Shown: one piece after another, positions 11,561 to 25,638 of the stretch
Numbering within the stretch: position 1 is the first letter of the stretch
Layout of the letters: every line of letters begins with the position of its first letter
Source of the DNA: Hirudinaria manillensis
Taxonomy: Eukaryota; Annelida; Clitellata; Hirudinida; Hirudinidae
Reading direction: 5' to 3'
Assembly: GCA_034509925.1 (NCBI GenBank)
Contig: CM067529.1
Span: 10,379,501 to 10,443,500, forward strand
DNA length: 64,000 bases
Notes under the pieces: generated by a model
What the model was told of the DNA's origin: nothing
What the model saw: the letters and a program-made list of their open reading frames with translations, nothing else
Database searches by the model: none
Made by a program: the position numbers and the translations under genes

Positions 11561-13706
11561 ATCCTAGAAAATGAAATTGAAAACGGCACTTTATTTGTCA
11601 ACTTAATTTGTAATCGACATTTAGTTTATTTTCATCTTTAGGTGATAACCAATATCATAGTCTGATGTAACAATAGTCTGACAAATAAAATTGGAAATAA
11701 TTCTTAACGAAACTTAGACATTCAAAATTTTAGAATTCTATCATAAATGTCATCACCTAGAGCCAATAATTATCGACCATTTATGTATTTGATTTCCCAA
11801 ACTTCGATTAACTGCGTTAAACCTTTAGTTTCTTCCTTTCGTAGCCTTCCATGAAACTCTTTTTCAGACTTTTTTTTTGCAGACGCTTTATTTACAGCGT
11901 TTCTAACAAAGTACGTTTTTATGTTAATGCTTTCCAAAACGCCTTAAAGTTCTGCAAACTTCACCGTCGCATATATAATAATAGAAATAGATTATATACA
12001 TAAAAAATATATACGAAACCCCATACCGCCGTAAGCGGACGTTACCTCAACCTGCCACCGGCACATCAAGAAATTAAAAATTTCAATAGCCGATCAGGAG
12101 TGTGAATATTAATTAGTACAAAAAAAGTGATTTATTTGATTTTAATTATTTTGATTAAACGTATTACCCCGTTGTTACAATTTTATGAACAAACATTTTA
12201 ATAACTTTTGTAAGTTCAAACCAATGGTTGATGGCAGTAGTCATTCATAGTCATGTATTATCCCTCTTACCCCTCAGACTGAATTTCATTCATTTTTATT
12301 GTTGAAGAGAGGCTCATAGCACCTGTTTTGATGTGTTTCTGTTAGTGAAAAATTTTTTTGTGCCTCTATCTTTTTATCAGATGGCTCTTTTGAACATTTT
12401 TTCTCAAACATTGATCTTTAACCTTATTTAAACGCTGTAAAATTAAAGAACAATTAGACATTTAATATTATTTAATATTTATGTGTTTTCTGATTGTATT
12501 ACCTCGTGAAATTGGGGATCTTGAAGAACAGTTCCCGTCGAGCCCTTTGTGTAATCGATGACATGTCTCACAGATGTGTGACTACCGACCCAATTCGAGA
12601 TGTTAATGTCTCATCGGAAGTACAACACACAATAGAAAAATATCATCTAGTAATATCAAAATATCACACGACCGAAGTATTATGATTTCAGCCTGTGATA
12701 GTATGGACGGTGATTACAAAATTCCAATTAGTCTCATGGCCTTAGCAACCTGCCTACAAAATTCAGAGACAAGAGTTTTAAGTCAGCTGATTTGTTTCAG
12801 CTTTGTACCTAGAAACTGTAGGACTTCGTTCACTTTGGAATTATTGTAGAACGCGCTCTCCTATAAGATTTCTAGTCAACATTCGAACAGTAGCAATAAG
12901 CCCGACAAATAAATGAATACCAGTAAATAATAATAATGTATTATGTAAACTTGATATCGTACACCAATTGAATTCAAGAAAGTCATGAAATTAGAAAAAT
13001 AAAAAAGCACTTGAAACGTGATTGCCTGCTTAGAAGACTGATAAGACTCAAGGTCATGAAAGGTCAACAGGAAAGCGTTCGACGGAACTAATGCTTCCTA
13101 ATCAGAAATGATCAAAGAACACCTTGCTAATCATGAAGCATCATTCAAAGATGGAATGATTTTTCAGAAGATTCCACGAATACCAGTTACTGTAATTATT
13201 AATTACAGAAGTGAACTACAGCACAAACGACTTTTGATTTGCCCAATTGGGCTGCTTCAAACTGCAATTATTGATTTATTTCTGTCAAAAAAAACCCAGT
13301 TTATTTATAAATTGCCACTTCATAAAAGCTGAAGTGGACATAATAATTTATGAATTCAACCGCCGAAAATATTTCACAATAAGTTCGTATCGTGTAAACG
13401 CGAAAACTTTCCGATTCAATTGATAAATAAAGCGGATAATTATAAAAAAAAAAAATTGTGGAAGGCACAAAGTTAAGGAATCAGTTGGAATAAGAAGTAA
13501 AAACGGTCATTTTGTAAGTAATACTGCAGAGACCTGAAGCAATTTGAAGTTTGTTTGTTTGTTTTTTTAAATTCCAGGGAGGCACTAAAAGCATATTTCA
13601 ATTTTCACTTGAACATAAATCTCGAATGGTCATGGAATACACATTGGCATCAACAAAGTTCAAGACCACCGCTCGGGTCGAGAGACTGTTCGTTCGACTC
13701 GCGTCG
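11561..13706. other. Intergenic stretch, no supported gene
   Basis: This lies between the mobile-element cluster and the 3' end of the ARHGAP20-like gene. Two plus-strand ORFs (12494-12685, 13108-13332) have no recognisable similarity, and I do not call them genes. Two small hairpins occur in a GC-richer patch near 12027-12063 (CCGC..GCGG and TGCC..GGCA). The right part should contain the 3' UTR of the ARHGAP20-like gene. Confidence 0.4.
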
Positions 13707-16700
13707 CTAGCGTTTACGACGCGATGCCTCGGACGGCAGAGACTGGCGCTTAGGCAGGTCGGAATCCTTCTTTTTGGAGCCGACGTTGTTCTTGCCCGCG
13801 TAGAGTTTCTTCAACTCGGAGACGCTCCACGGCAGGTTTTCTATGTCGTCTCTGGACGTCTTCGTTCTGAAAATGTCGGATGTGACTGCGGTAGGAGGAG
13901 CAGGTGCATGGTGATGCGAGGACTTGCTCATGGAAGCCAGAGAGAAGTTCATCATCACGGGTCTCCCGACGCCAAAGACGTACTTGCAAGAGGAAGACGA
14001 GGAAGAATCGATGTTGATGACTTTTGACTTTTCGTCGACGGGCAAGGAAGCAAAGTCGACGGCATGCACGACGGAAGTCTTGTCTGTCGGTTTCCATCCT
14101 TTTGGCGAAGTGGTTTTGTCGAACAAGGACTTGATTCTCTCGAAATTACTGTGCCTCGAAGAAACGAACGAGTTATCTTCGACGGAACTCGAAAGAAACA
14201 CGTGAGATGTTTGCGGGACGGAATGGGACTCGTTTTTGTTTTTGGAGCAGATTATGGGAATGCTAGAAGAAGTGGCATTTGATAGACAAAGTGTCGGGAG
14301 AGGTGACTGAAAGTTGGAGGAGGAAGAAGCAGGAAAAGGAGATAAATTGGAAGAAGAAAATTCCTTTGCATTCAAAGGGGATTTTGTCCACGGTTTTTCT
14401 TCTTCAGCTGCTCTCTTCTGCGTTGGTTCAGAAGTCTTAAAAATAAATCACGAGTTTATAAAAATATGGCCGTCAAAAATAAAATTTGAAATTCAAATGA
14501 TATAATTAAGCATGCACAAAAATTCTGATCAATGGCTTTTAAATTTAAATTGCCATTTCATGAAAAACAATTTTTTTTGCTCTAAGCAATTCTTTGATTA
14601 ACCAAGGATATGCCATTTTGTTATTATAATTTGTTATTAGAATTTTTATTAGAATTTCAATGCTCATTTTTGAAGCAACAACAATTTCTTGGTTATTAAT
14701 TACTTGGTTGGAAATATTGGTTAAGCAGATTAGATTAAGCCTAATAATCAGTGATTTTGCTTTAAAATGTTCCAAAAGGCAATGAACGTTGACAATCCTT
14801 CTATGCACAAGTTCATACAACTTGACGTCTCTAATTCAGGGAGTTATGCACTCACCAAAGAATTTAATCTTTCAAATTTCTGTCTGCAGTTTCCGACGAT
14901 GCTCGAGGGGGCGCTCTCCGGGCAGCTCGAAACTCGATCTTCGCCAGTCGCCTGGCAACCCTCGATGCCTCCCTGCTGCTGTCTTTCATCCTTTTCTTCT
15001 ATCTCTCTGAAGTGCATGGCCAGCCTGACCCTCCAATCCTTGCTCCGGGACAGCGGCTCGCTCCGGGAGTCTCGATCGGGGTCGTCGGATCTCGGAGAGT
15101 TTTTCGGATTGCACCGAGGCGAGTGGCGGTCGGCGTTTTCTGCCGAAATCCTGCCGTTCTCGTTCATCTCGACCAGGACGCCGGACTTCCTGAGGTCGGC
15201 CAGGAGGTCGGGAATGTTGACCTTCTGCTGCTGATGAACTCTGTGGTAGGAGTCCGCAACGTCGCTCCGACTCCGGTGGATGTTTCTGCACGACTTGCGG
15301 CTCGACTTGCCGAGACGAGGGTCCGAATGTCGCTTGGGTTTCCTCCTCCTTCTCTGCACGACGACAGTCGACGACTTCTCACTTCGATCGCCCTGTTTCG
15401 AGGTCTTGTTGATGACGTTCGCTCCGTCGAGCCATTCCTCTGACTCCGAGGCAGGTTTGTTCTTGGCAGGATCGAGCTCCGTAAGGGACTCCTTCCTCTT
15501 CAAGATGCAGGGATATTTCAGAGGGTACGTCGGACGAATGGTCGAACTTTTGGAAAAATTCACGAGGCCTCCGGAAACTTGCTTCGGGGTGGGCAGTCGA
15601 TTGACTTGTACGTTCTCTTTGTCAGTGTTGAACTTCCTTTGGAAGCCAGAGGAATCTTCTGAACTTGTGTCTACGTTGACTTGTCTGGATTTGGAGTAAT
15701 CTCTTGCTATCAACTGATCGAGGTTCTGTGGACCATGGCTGTCGTCAGGAGAAGGAATGAGGGAAGGATGATCGGAGAGGTTTCTCCTCTTCAAGTACTG
15801 AGTAGCTTCTTCGTAAGAAGGAGGTGGCAATCGCAGCGGCCTATTGAGACCCGAGTTGGGGCCGCATTTGAGGTAACATCCGATCGTGGGCAGATTGGGT
15901 TTTGGCGGTAGCCTTCGTCCAAAGAAGACGCTTTTGTTAACCTTCTGGTGGCTCGTGGGAGACCACGGCAGGGATTTCTGACCGTGAAGCTGCGAATCCA
16001 TTGAACCGTGCATAGAGTTTTGAGGGGCAGACCGGCCTTCGAAAGAAGTGCATTGAGAGGAATCCAAGGAGCCGAACTCGGGCCGCACGTTTTCAGAGCC
16101 TTCGTCATCGACGAGGCTTATCGAGGACACGTTTTTCTTCGGCAGCGAGTGAACGATCTGCTTCGGGAAAACGTCCTCCCCCTTCTCCGTCATGCCCCTC
16201 CTCTGGAGTAGTCCCGCCTTTCCATCTCCCCGATCGGTGGAAGCGTCGTAGAGAGAGTTCGACTTCCTGAGGATCGAACGATCGATGCCTTCCTCGGGCA
16301 ACTCGTCTCCCAAATGCGTCTCCTTCTTCCTGCTGTCCTCCATCAACTTCCTAGCGATGTTTGCAAATGCAGCAGAAATGGTTTCCTTGTGAGCATTGGT
16401 TCCCGATTCGGATCCGATTTTAGATGGACAATCTTCGCCGTTGGAGGACTCGAAGTTGTCTTCGATCAATCTGCTCTGCCGCACAAGTTTCGGGGCGGAG
16501 TTGGGCGAATGACTCCGAACGTTGGAAGGAACGTCTCTGACTCCGGGGACCAGGGACGGCTTCGAGCAGGATTTCAAAGCCTGCCTGGTGGTCGTCCTAG
16601 ACTGACCTTTGACCTCATCGTCGTCATCACTTTCCAGTCCGTTCTCGTCTTTGCGAGCGAAATGTTCGAAAATGGACTTCGGATTTCCTTCGACGCTGCT

Positions 16701-19700
16701 GAATTTTTCGTCTCCAGACACAAAGTCGGTCGAGTCATCGACTGTGCCCATGCTGCTGAAGTGGCTTTTGTCTTCTGGTGGAGGAATATTTGGAAATATA
16801 TTTTCATTCGAAATATGAGAATCATTTTAATATTAATCATATCGTATTAATTAGAAAATATTAATTTATGAATATTAAAATATGTATGGATTATTTCATT
16901 AAGTAATTTACTTGAAAAGTACTTTTACTAATTTTATAAAAATAATTAAAAAAAAAAGGTATTTATTAGTTTTTAATCGTAACGATTAATTGCGATTAAC
17001 GAGTCAATAACAAAACGCTCACCGTTAGCTTCACTGGAGGCTGCACTTTCAGCATCGGTGCTAATGTCCCTCAGGTCTGGCAATGGTTTCAGTCTCAAAG
17101 AACTTGCTTCGAAGGACTTGCTCAGGACGTTGTACCTCTCGTCTCCGAAGATTCTCGACGAATGTTTGATTAGGGTTTCAATGACTCTGTTGACGTCCTC
17201 TGCGTCGTGACTGACGGTGTTGATTTCTGCAATGCAGAGAGGAGTTTTTGTCACCGTCAGGAAGTTACGAGTCGTTAAGGAGGAATTACTAAATTATTTG
17301 ATGCTGATTTGTTTTTTTTTTTGAATCATCATTGAATTGTTGACATGGTGACGATGTGGATTAGTCATGGCGATTACAACAGATTATGCAGAGGTCCAAA
17401 GGTAAAACTAGTGTAAAATCTAATGCATTTCGTGGAAAGGAAAATTACATTAATTTCAACAAATCATTAAAGTCTCCATTCTTAAACATCCCATTTGAAA
17501 ACTTAATTAAAGTAATAAACCAATCGATCGATTAATAACGTTAACAAGAAACCCACTGGAGTCGCTCTTGGAGGCAGAAGCGAGGAGGTCCACGTCGTCT
17601 ATATCCGCGTCGTTGTTCTTCCTGACGCCTCCTCCGACGCTGTTGTTGCTTCCGTTGCTCGAGTTGTTGACCCGAGGTGCCCAGAGCAGGCTCGGACCGA
17701 TGCAGATGGCGAGACTGTTGGCGGTCATGGTCGAGTAGTGACTGTTCTCCTCTATGCGTCTGAGGATGCACATCAAGTCCAGCAAGATGGACTGATTGAA
17801 GGGCAACAGCCTTCCGTATTGTCTGCAACAAAGCATGGCACGGTTATTGGTAATACGACCATTGAGGTATTGAGATTAAATTGAATTGCTAAATACTAGG
17901 TCATGCTCTGATCTTTAGAGCTTCTGTATACATATTCAGTATGAGGTATTTGAAAATACAATGAAAACCATTCAACAATCGCTTGCTTACTTCTTGCACA
18001 AGGCAACGATGACGGCTTCCTCGGTTTCCTTGGCAACCTCCAACCACTGGAAGTACAAGTGGCTCATCAAGAGGCAGTCAGGAAGGCTGCGAAGGAATTT
18101 CTGAAAGAAAAAACAGTGGGACGTTTTAAAAAAAAATCCGAGTGGGAGGGATTAGTAGGTTGTGGGCAGGCTAACTCATGCATTATTCATGATCTGACAC
18201 TCTCAGATTTAGTTGTAATCAGCACAGATGTTGATAACAACTCAAGAAGGCAATATTAATATTGTTAAGCATTTGCTGATAATATTAAAGATATCTTACA
18301 GATACCATAGATAAATTGTAAACCATAAATGTCATGATGACAATTCGTGAAAAAGAATTCGATAAACGAACTCGTGGCAGAGTTTTACAAAGGCTCAATT
18401 GAGAGCAATTGTCCTCCAATCAAATCAAATGAAAGTCAAATACAAAACACTTGACAACAACAACTACTTAACTTCAACAGCAACAACAACAACGTGCCCT
18501 AAATCCACTACAACAATTTTGTTCTAATTCTGCGCTACTCTGAACTGATAAACAACCTATTTTTTTATTATTAAAAGCATCATCTTCTGCTTCTATAAAT
18601 ACTTCAGTGTTGATAATCTATTTAGTGGTATTTAGAAAGTTTTCAATAATTATTATTATTATATTTGGGGAAAAATAATAAAAAAATAAAAACAAATATA
18701 ACTATTATTTATAACCAGAAAAGATTTCCCGTCTGACCAATCCACCAATAATAAAGTAATTAATGGTATTTTGCAATATTAGCAAATAATTGAGAACAAA
18801 GAAGCTCTTAAGAAGAACCTAACATCAATCACGCAATGCATCACGAAGTGTCAATTTGGATTAATTATTGCAAATTAAGTACCTCAAACTGAAAACCACG
18901 ACCTTTCGAATCATTTGAAAAACCTCGCCAAGCGATGCTTTGAAACAGAAACACTTTTGAGAATCGTTTCTTGCAATTACAAACGTTCATCAAAGTAACA
19001 GTGTTTTTTTTTTATTGTTGTGGAGTCCCGTGTGAAGCAACAACCAACGTCTCAACTTCACGTTCTCAGGTCATAAAAATGACATGAGCACTGAGCCAAA
19101 CATATTTGGATAGAAGAACCAGTGCAGAATTACTAAAGCCATATTAAATTAAATAAATAAATGAACGAATAAATATATTCACTTGTTGAGGCAAAACGCT
19201 TACCTTCATGATGTTGGCTATCATGATGACTGGAACGTCACTGAAGTCCACCTCGAGCCCTGAATCCAATTGGCTGGTGATCTGCTTCAGTTTAGCGTGA
19301 TTGGCCGATTTTCGAAAGACCCCGTTGCAATAGGGACCAATCTCGAAGAGCCTCTCCAGCATTCTCTAGAATCATTACCATCATCTTTGTAATTATAATA
19401 TTATAATCAGTAGATCATCATTTCAATAGCAATGCCCAAATCATGACCGTCACCATCACTTCTGCACTAAACATTGGTTAAACTCAGTATTGGTCTGCGA
19501 TGGATTACTAGAACTCATTATTCATAATCAGGTCCACCGTGAAAAGTTGTAAAGGTGTTACAACCGAAGCCCAATCTGCGTCATTCGTTGCTATTGGTGT
19601 CGACCCGAAAATATTTCTGTGCCCGTCGACAATAGGCGCTACATAAATAATGGCCATTGTCGTCAAACTGCATTAATCACAACAACGTCGTTGGCAGCAT

Positions 19701-20592
19701 GTAATCTCTAGGCAGACGTAAGCCGCTCACCTTTAAGTTCTGAGGCGGGTAACCGTCTATGAAAATGGCACTCAGGTTTTGACCGAAAAACTTGGAGGGA
19801 GCTGATTGTTTTGACTTCTTGAAGATGTTCTTCAATTTCTTCCGCTTTGATTTCGTAGCTCCAACTCTCAGCTGCTCGTCTGAATACAAGATGGGCATGT
19901 AAATGTTAAATAAATTTAAAAAAAAAACAAACAAAAAACCCTTGTTAAAGATTGGGTGTGACATGTTGAGAGTGAAAAATGGTAGACCAATCATTGTTTC
20001 GTGAAATTACAGTTTCATAGCGATTGAAGATTCAATGAATACACCATCAAAGACTTGGAGAAATTGCTCATCCATCCATCCGTCCGTCCAACCATCCATC
20101 CACCTTTTCATCTTGTCCACTAATCCAAAATCAACAGGCACTTCGTCTTAACCCACTCCAACTTTTAGAACGGAAGCTACGTGTAACATGCTTTTACTAT
20201 TTTTGGTCCAAATTATTTTACCGACATTAAAACTAAAAAAAAAAAGAATGTAAAAAATTCGATAATTAATTTGAATTTCGTGGGAATCAAGCTATGGAAC
20301 GAGACAGACGGCCTCTTTCATGAAGTCCTTATTACTGTTATTAAAGCCACCACCACCATCATTATTATAACAGTTGTACTTGCCATCATCATCATCACCA
20401 CCATCATCAGAACTATGGCAACAACATCGTCACCATCATCGCCATACCTCTATTTAATCATCAACTTTCTCGTGAATCATGCTTTTCCCAAGCATTGTTT
20501 AACCATCAGTAATTTTATTTTTAACTTAATTATCTCAATTTCAGGTAAATTAAGTGATAATATAATAACAAGGTTCAATATTAGTGTATAAT

Positions 20593-20663
<71 letters not shown>

Positions 20664-21400
20664 GAAATAATAATAATAATAACAAATAACAATAAGTTAA
20701 ACCCCTTCTCCTAACTTGTGTGAAAATCAAGGTTGTAATGTCAAGAATAGAGAAACGAAAGATAGAAAATAAAAGCATGAATAGCCAACTGAATAGATGG
20801 ATGGATGAATGAATGAATGAAGGACGGAATGGATGAATAAATGAACGAATGAATAATAAATAAATGAATGAGCGGACACATCTGAAGCCTATGGGAAATC
20901 TTAAACACGGGAAACAAGGCTCACGAAATCTGCTCAAGAAATACTTTTAAAAATTTAATTCACAAATCAATTTAAATGATTTCTCCAAGCCATTGGCTTC
21001 ACTTAAAGCGTTCTTATTGTTGGCACCTTTCCAACCTCAATAAAGGACAACGACGACATTAATATTCATGATCGAACTTCATCAATATTAATCAAGTACC
21101 GCTATTGGCTCTGGCTTTCCTCTTGTCCCTAAGTATGAAGAGCGGTCTCCTCTCAGTGATGGCCATTTTGTCCTGTGGATCCTTGTTGGAATGCTTCAAC
21201 TCCTGCAGTTGGATGCAGAAGGGAAACTCGTGACCTGGAGATATAAGAGAGGCGATTATGATGATGATGATGGTGGCGATGATGATGCCACAGTTCAATC
21301 CCAGCTAAGGCTGAAATAAAAGAAATAATGCCCACATTGACAGAGATAAAAAGGTAGGTCGGTTCATTTAAATTCCATTAAAAAAGAAATAAACACGAAG

Positions 21401-21494
<94 letters not shown>

Positions 21495-21841
21495 ACAATC
21501 ATATTAAGGTGGGGCCAATAATGAGTCAACTGCTAGTGCTTCAAGGACTGCCAAGAGAACAAGGTAAACGATCTCAGTACGAAGCATTTCATGCGTCACC
21601 CCAAAACAGGATGAAGTCAGTCGTGCTGAACCAATGTTGCAAGTCGTTGTGAGATTTAAGCGCAGGAAATAAATAACAACGCTAATAATAATAATTAGAA
21701 GAAATATTATTATTATTTTTATTATTAATATTATTATTTATTGTTAAAGATAATTTATAATATAATATTAAAAAGAGAATTGATGATAACATATGGTAAT
21801 ATTACTATTGGAAAACGAATAATAATAATAATAATAACAGC

Positions 21842-21874
<33 letters not shown>

Positions 21875-24800
21875 CTCACCCATAAATAAACATGATTTGT
21901 TTGCTTTTACGTAGTTCAAATGATTGTATTTTTCCCCTAAGGACACATGAGACATTTATGGACAAGCGTGAATTTCAAAATTTGAACCATTTTTACGTCT
22001 GCCTGGTTTGAGAGAATCAGGATGTTATGTTTTCATAACAATAAACTCGGTTTCATTTTGAACACAGCATTACAGTAGTGTTTATTTTTAATATTTTAAA
22101 ATCTTTTAATAAAATTTAAAAAAAAAAACACACATAAAAGGCCAGATTAAGCAAATTTATACCAAAATCTGTTCCTAAATAACTAAATAATAATAATAAA
22201 TAAAATTTATTGTTACATAATATTATTATATTGTATTTTAATATTTATTATGTTGTTATTATTATACTATAATAATAGTGAAATTAGAGACACCAACCCA
22301 GTAGTTCAAATGATGGTTCATCGGGCTCTTGGGCCACCCACAGCTGGAAGTCATAAACTTCTCTGTTCTGATGGAGGAAGTAAAAAAAGTTATCATTTTA
22401 ATTTCAATTGAGATAATTGTTAATTATAAATTATTTTCAAAATAATAATAATAATAATAATAATAGTAATAATAATAATAATAATAATAAATAACCATAT
22501 CACTGTGCGATGGGGAATAACAAAAGCGATGAATATGATTTAAAGTAAACAAAATGATATATCATGTATTGTAGTGTTGTGAGAGTGAAATCACAAGGAT
22601 AATATATTATAACTTAAATAAACAAATAAATAAATAATTTTTATGTTTTGGAAATCCACACGCACCTCCAATCTCAGCTCCTTCAACAACCTCTGAACGA
22701 CACTGGAGCTGGTCTCATCGTTTCTTACCTGGATCATCTTACACTGAAAAATATAAAAAAATAAATCCAAAAATCTACATTTGATTCTAATCTTACATGC
22801 ACACAGACACACACATGCACACGGATGGATGCTCACATGTGCACACACACACACACACGCGCGGCCACACACACTCTGATATATGGTAAGCTTTGAGTAG
22901 TCAATTTAAATTCTTAAAAACTTGAAGATGCAAATTAAGTACAGCCAACATTTCAACAAAGTACAACGTCTAACAAGTAATAAACCAATGGCATTGTTAA
23001 TAATCAAACAATTAAACAATTAATTAGCATAAAATGAATGCAAGGAATTCCAACCTACCATGGTGGCATCAGCCATCTTGGCTTCCACTTTGATGAAAAG
23101 TGACTTCACCACCTCTTTCACCTTCTCCAGTGCAATCTGCCTGCAAATCGTAAACAAACTCATTTGAATAATTTATGCCGAATAATTCCATTTCCAAATG
23201 AGGACAGTTAATGTTGACGTTCGACATCTTTACAAACAAACAAACAAAAGCTCATTGCTTCCGTAGGATCAATCATATGGTTAGGTCTCATATGGGCTGG
23301 ATATTGAATAAATAATAATATTAATATTAAAATAATTAATAAATTATTCCATATTGTCATAATAAATATTAAAATAAATATACTGAATAAACAATGAAGA
23401 CTATATCAATACTAGCAATAAGAATTAAAATTAATAACAGTATTATATTTAACCACCTATAATAATTGATTCATTATTAACTTAAGCCATTCTTGTGCAC
23501 TGATGGTAATATGGTCATCAGTTATTAATAAATAAATATAAAAATTGCATCTTCAGGTGAAATATTAATGGATTATTAATCTGATATTAATCGAAATTTT
23601 TCAGTTTTATTATTAAAAATCGTTGCCAACTCACTTGAGAAGCAAATCTTTCCATCTGTTTCTCAGGCCAACAGTTTCAAATGTCAGGGTCATGTTAACC
23701 AACGGCCATCCAATCACAAGCGATGAGTCAGTGGATGATTGGGTGGTATTTTTAGCATCTTCTGGAGTATCTTTGAGCCAGAGTTGATTGATTTCAACTC
23801 TCTCTTTTAATTCCAGGTTGAAGTCTCTGATGCTGAAACAAAACAATACATAAACATAACATTGAAAGTGAATCAATTTTCATTGTAACAATATTAAATA
23901 TAAAAACAATTTCTAATAAATTTAATTTTAGAAATAGATATTTCTAAATTTCTAAATATTTAGATATTAGATTTAAAAAAAAAACACATAAATAAATATA
24001 TATATATATAGTTTAAACCACACTGTCAAGGATATCCTTATTAAGTGAATGGTTTTCCAAAGTACAATTACACTCAAAACAAACGAATTTGCAAAGTTCA
24101 CAAAAGCAAACAAGTAAATGATCCTTGGGGAAAACTATTCAAAAGTAGTCAAAGAACCTTTGACTTGTTGAATGAGATCAATGAATGAGGTTAAGATGAG
24201 CATTGGTTACGTTAAGTATTGGTTAAGTTGGGTATTGGTTGAATATTGGTTAAGTTAAGTATTGGTTAAATTAATCATTTGCATGACTTACCATCCTTTG
24301 GCCAGGATGAGCAAATCTGTGAGGAGGAAGAGGGTGAAGTTCGTGTTGATGTTCTGAGGAGGATAACAAGCTTTTTAACTCTCTCTCGGTTTATTTTAAA
24401 TGAGTTCCACTTTAAAGAAACTATATTGACATTAAATTACTCAGGCTTGCAATCAACAGTTAAATTATGCAGGGTGTCATCTTCATGAGATGCAATGATG
24501 CTATCATCATCACCATCATCAGCATCACCATCGCGATCATATCCAGATCGTTATCACAAGAATGGAGTGATGATGCCAATATTAGCAGTTATAAAAGCCA
24601 TTATGTTATGATGCTTCCTGCCTCTCATTATGGACCTCCAAATAAATTGTGCACAAGCCAAATTCAGGACTTTAGGAAATTATTCTAAAATAATAAATCC
24701 AAACACAGACAAAAACACAACCGTTTTTATGTTTATTTTTGGTAACAAACAAAATATTAAATAGCAACGAGCAGCTTAAATTCAGTTCAGAATCAAACAA

Positions 24801-25223
24801 GCTGTTATTAAATCATTGACGACATTATAATTAGATAATAATTATATTATATTACATGCTATGATAAGAGTATAAGTAATTGGTCACCTTGTGAAGTTGC
24901 ACTAAAGAGCATAGCAACAGAGTCCTGTCAGGAGAGAACTGTATTTGACTGAAAGAGGGGACACTACAAAGGACGAATGGCAAAGCAATTAACTAAAACA
25001 ATTACGTTATAATTACACTTGTAAGTCATTCTATTTGTTCCGGCATTGGCGCGGACTGGCGTAACAAACGAGGACAATTAAATTAGGCTTTGGACTGAGT
25101 TGTTTGACGAGTTAAATTGTTTACAAATTAATTACGGACTTAATTGCAGCCATTCAATAATAACTGGTCTAGTGTAACGTACGTCTCACAAGCAAAAAGC
25201 TTATTTGTAGTTAGTGTTTGTTG

Positions 25224-25258
<35 letters not shown>

Positions 25259-25638
25259 CCAACAAAAAAAAATTCCCACTGATGCATACCTCGAATTGTA
25301 CACTGGTTTCTTCTTTTTGGTCAACTTATACCTCTTTATGGGCTCAGGCAGAGTTGTCCTTTGAGGCTGAAATGTAAGGAAATTTTAAGGAATCATTTTA
25401 AAACTTAAAATGCAAAATCTTAAACAATAAACTAATAATAGTTTATTATAAATTACTTGTACAACAAATATATTACTTAACCATTACTATTATTATTATT
25501 GTTATTAGCATCATCGTCGTCATCGTCATAATAGCAAAGAGCATCTCTTACATTCTGAACTGGGATTCCAAGCATGAGGTCATCATTTGGAAAGAGCTTC
25601 TGGAGCCAATCCAACGAGGTATTAATTCCTGCTGACAT
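13707..25638 (-). CDS. ARHGAP20: ARHGAP20-like Rho GTPase-activating protein
   Basis: RhoGAPs speed GTP hydrolysis by Rho proteins; ARHGAP20 also binds a Ras/Rap-type GTPase through its RA domain. There are 16 exons (minus): 25638-25552, 25366-25290, 24948-24888, 24353-24292, 23832-23635, 23140-23059, 22743-22666, 22367-22298, 21234-21100, 19879-19731, 19365-19204, 18100-17991, 17822-17557, 17226-17023, 16774-14856, 14435-13707 (1,462 residues, phases consistent). Seen are a PH domain (about 55-160, LFLLTDLLILAK, then IGWPLVNMTLTF), an RA domain (about 190-270, QLWVAQEPDEPSFELLGHE) and RhoGAP (about 315-560, FFGQNLSAIF, GVFRKSAN with arginine finger near 351, NSLAICIGPSLLW). The PH-RA-RhoGAP order and wording match ARHGAP20. 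About 880 residues of basic, Ser-rich, apparently disordered tail follow, mostly in one 1.9-kb exon. The first exon may be preceded by an untranslated one. The donor at 17557 was chosen by phase. Confidence 0.9.
20596..20692. repeat. (TAA)n microsatellite
   Basis: This is a nearly perfect TAA/ATA repeat of about 30 units in an intron of the ARHGAP20-like gene. Long poly-Ile or poly-Leu ORFs read from it are artefacts. Confidence 0.95.
21401..21490. repeat. (AATC)n tetranucleotide repeat
   Basis: About 22 perfect AATC units lie in the intron between exons 22367-22298 and 21234-21100 of the ARHGAP20-like gene. Such perfection suggests a young, length-variable locus. Confidence 0.95.
22441..22492. 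repeat. (TAA)n microsatellite
   Basis: A TAA repeat with one TAG interruption in an intron of the ARHGAP20-like gene. Confidence 0.9.

Noticed and set aside
15012-16850. Several long plus-strand and off-frame ORFs
   Set aside because: They are shadows of the 1.9-kb GC-richer coding exon of the ARHGAP20-like gene on the minus strand, whose frame is supported by exon phases on both sides.
20477-20937. Ile/Leu-rich ORFs on the minus strand
   Set aside because: These are produced by the (TAA)n repeat inside an intron of the ARHGAP20-like gene.
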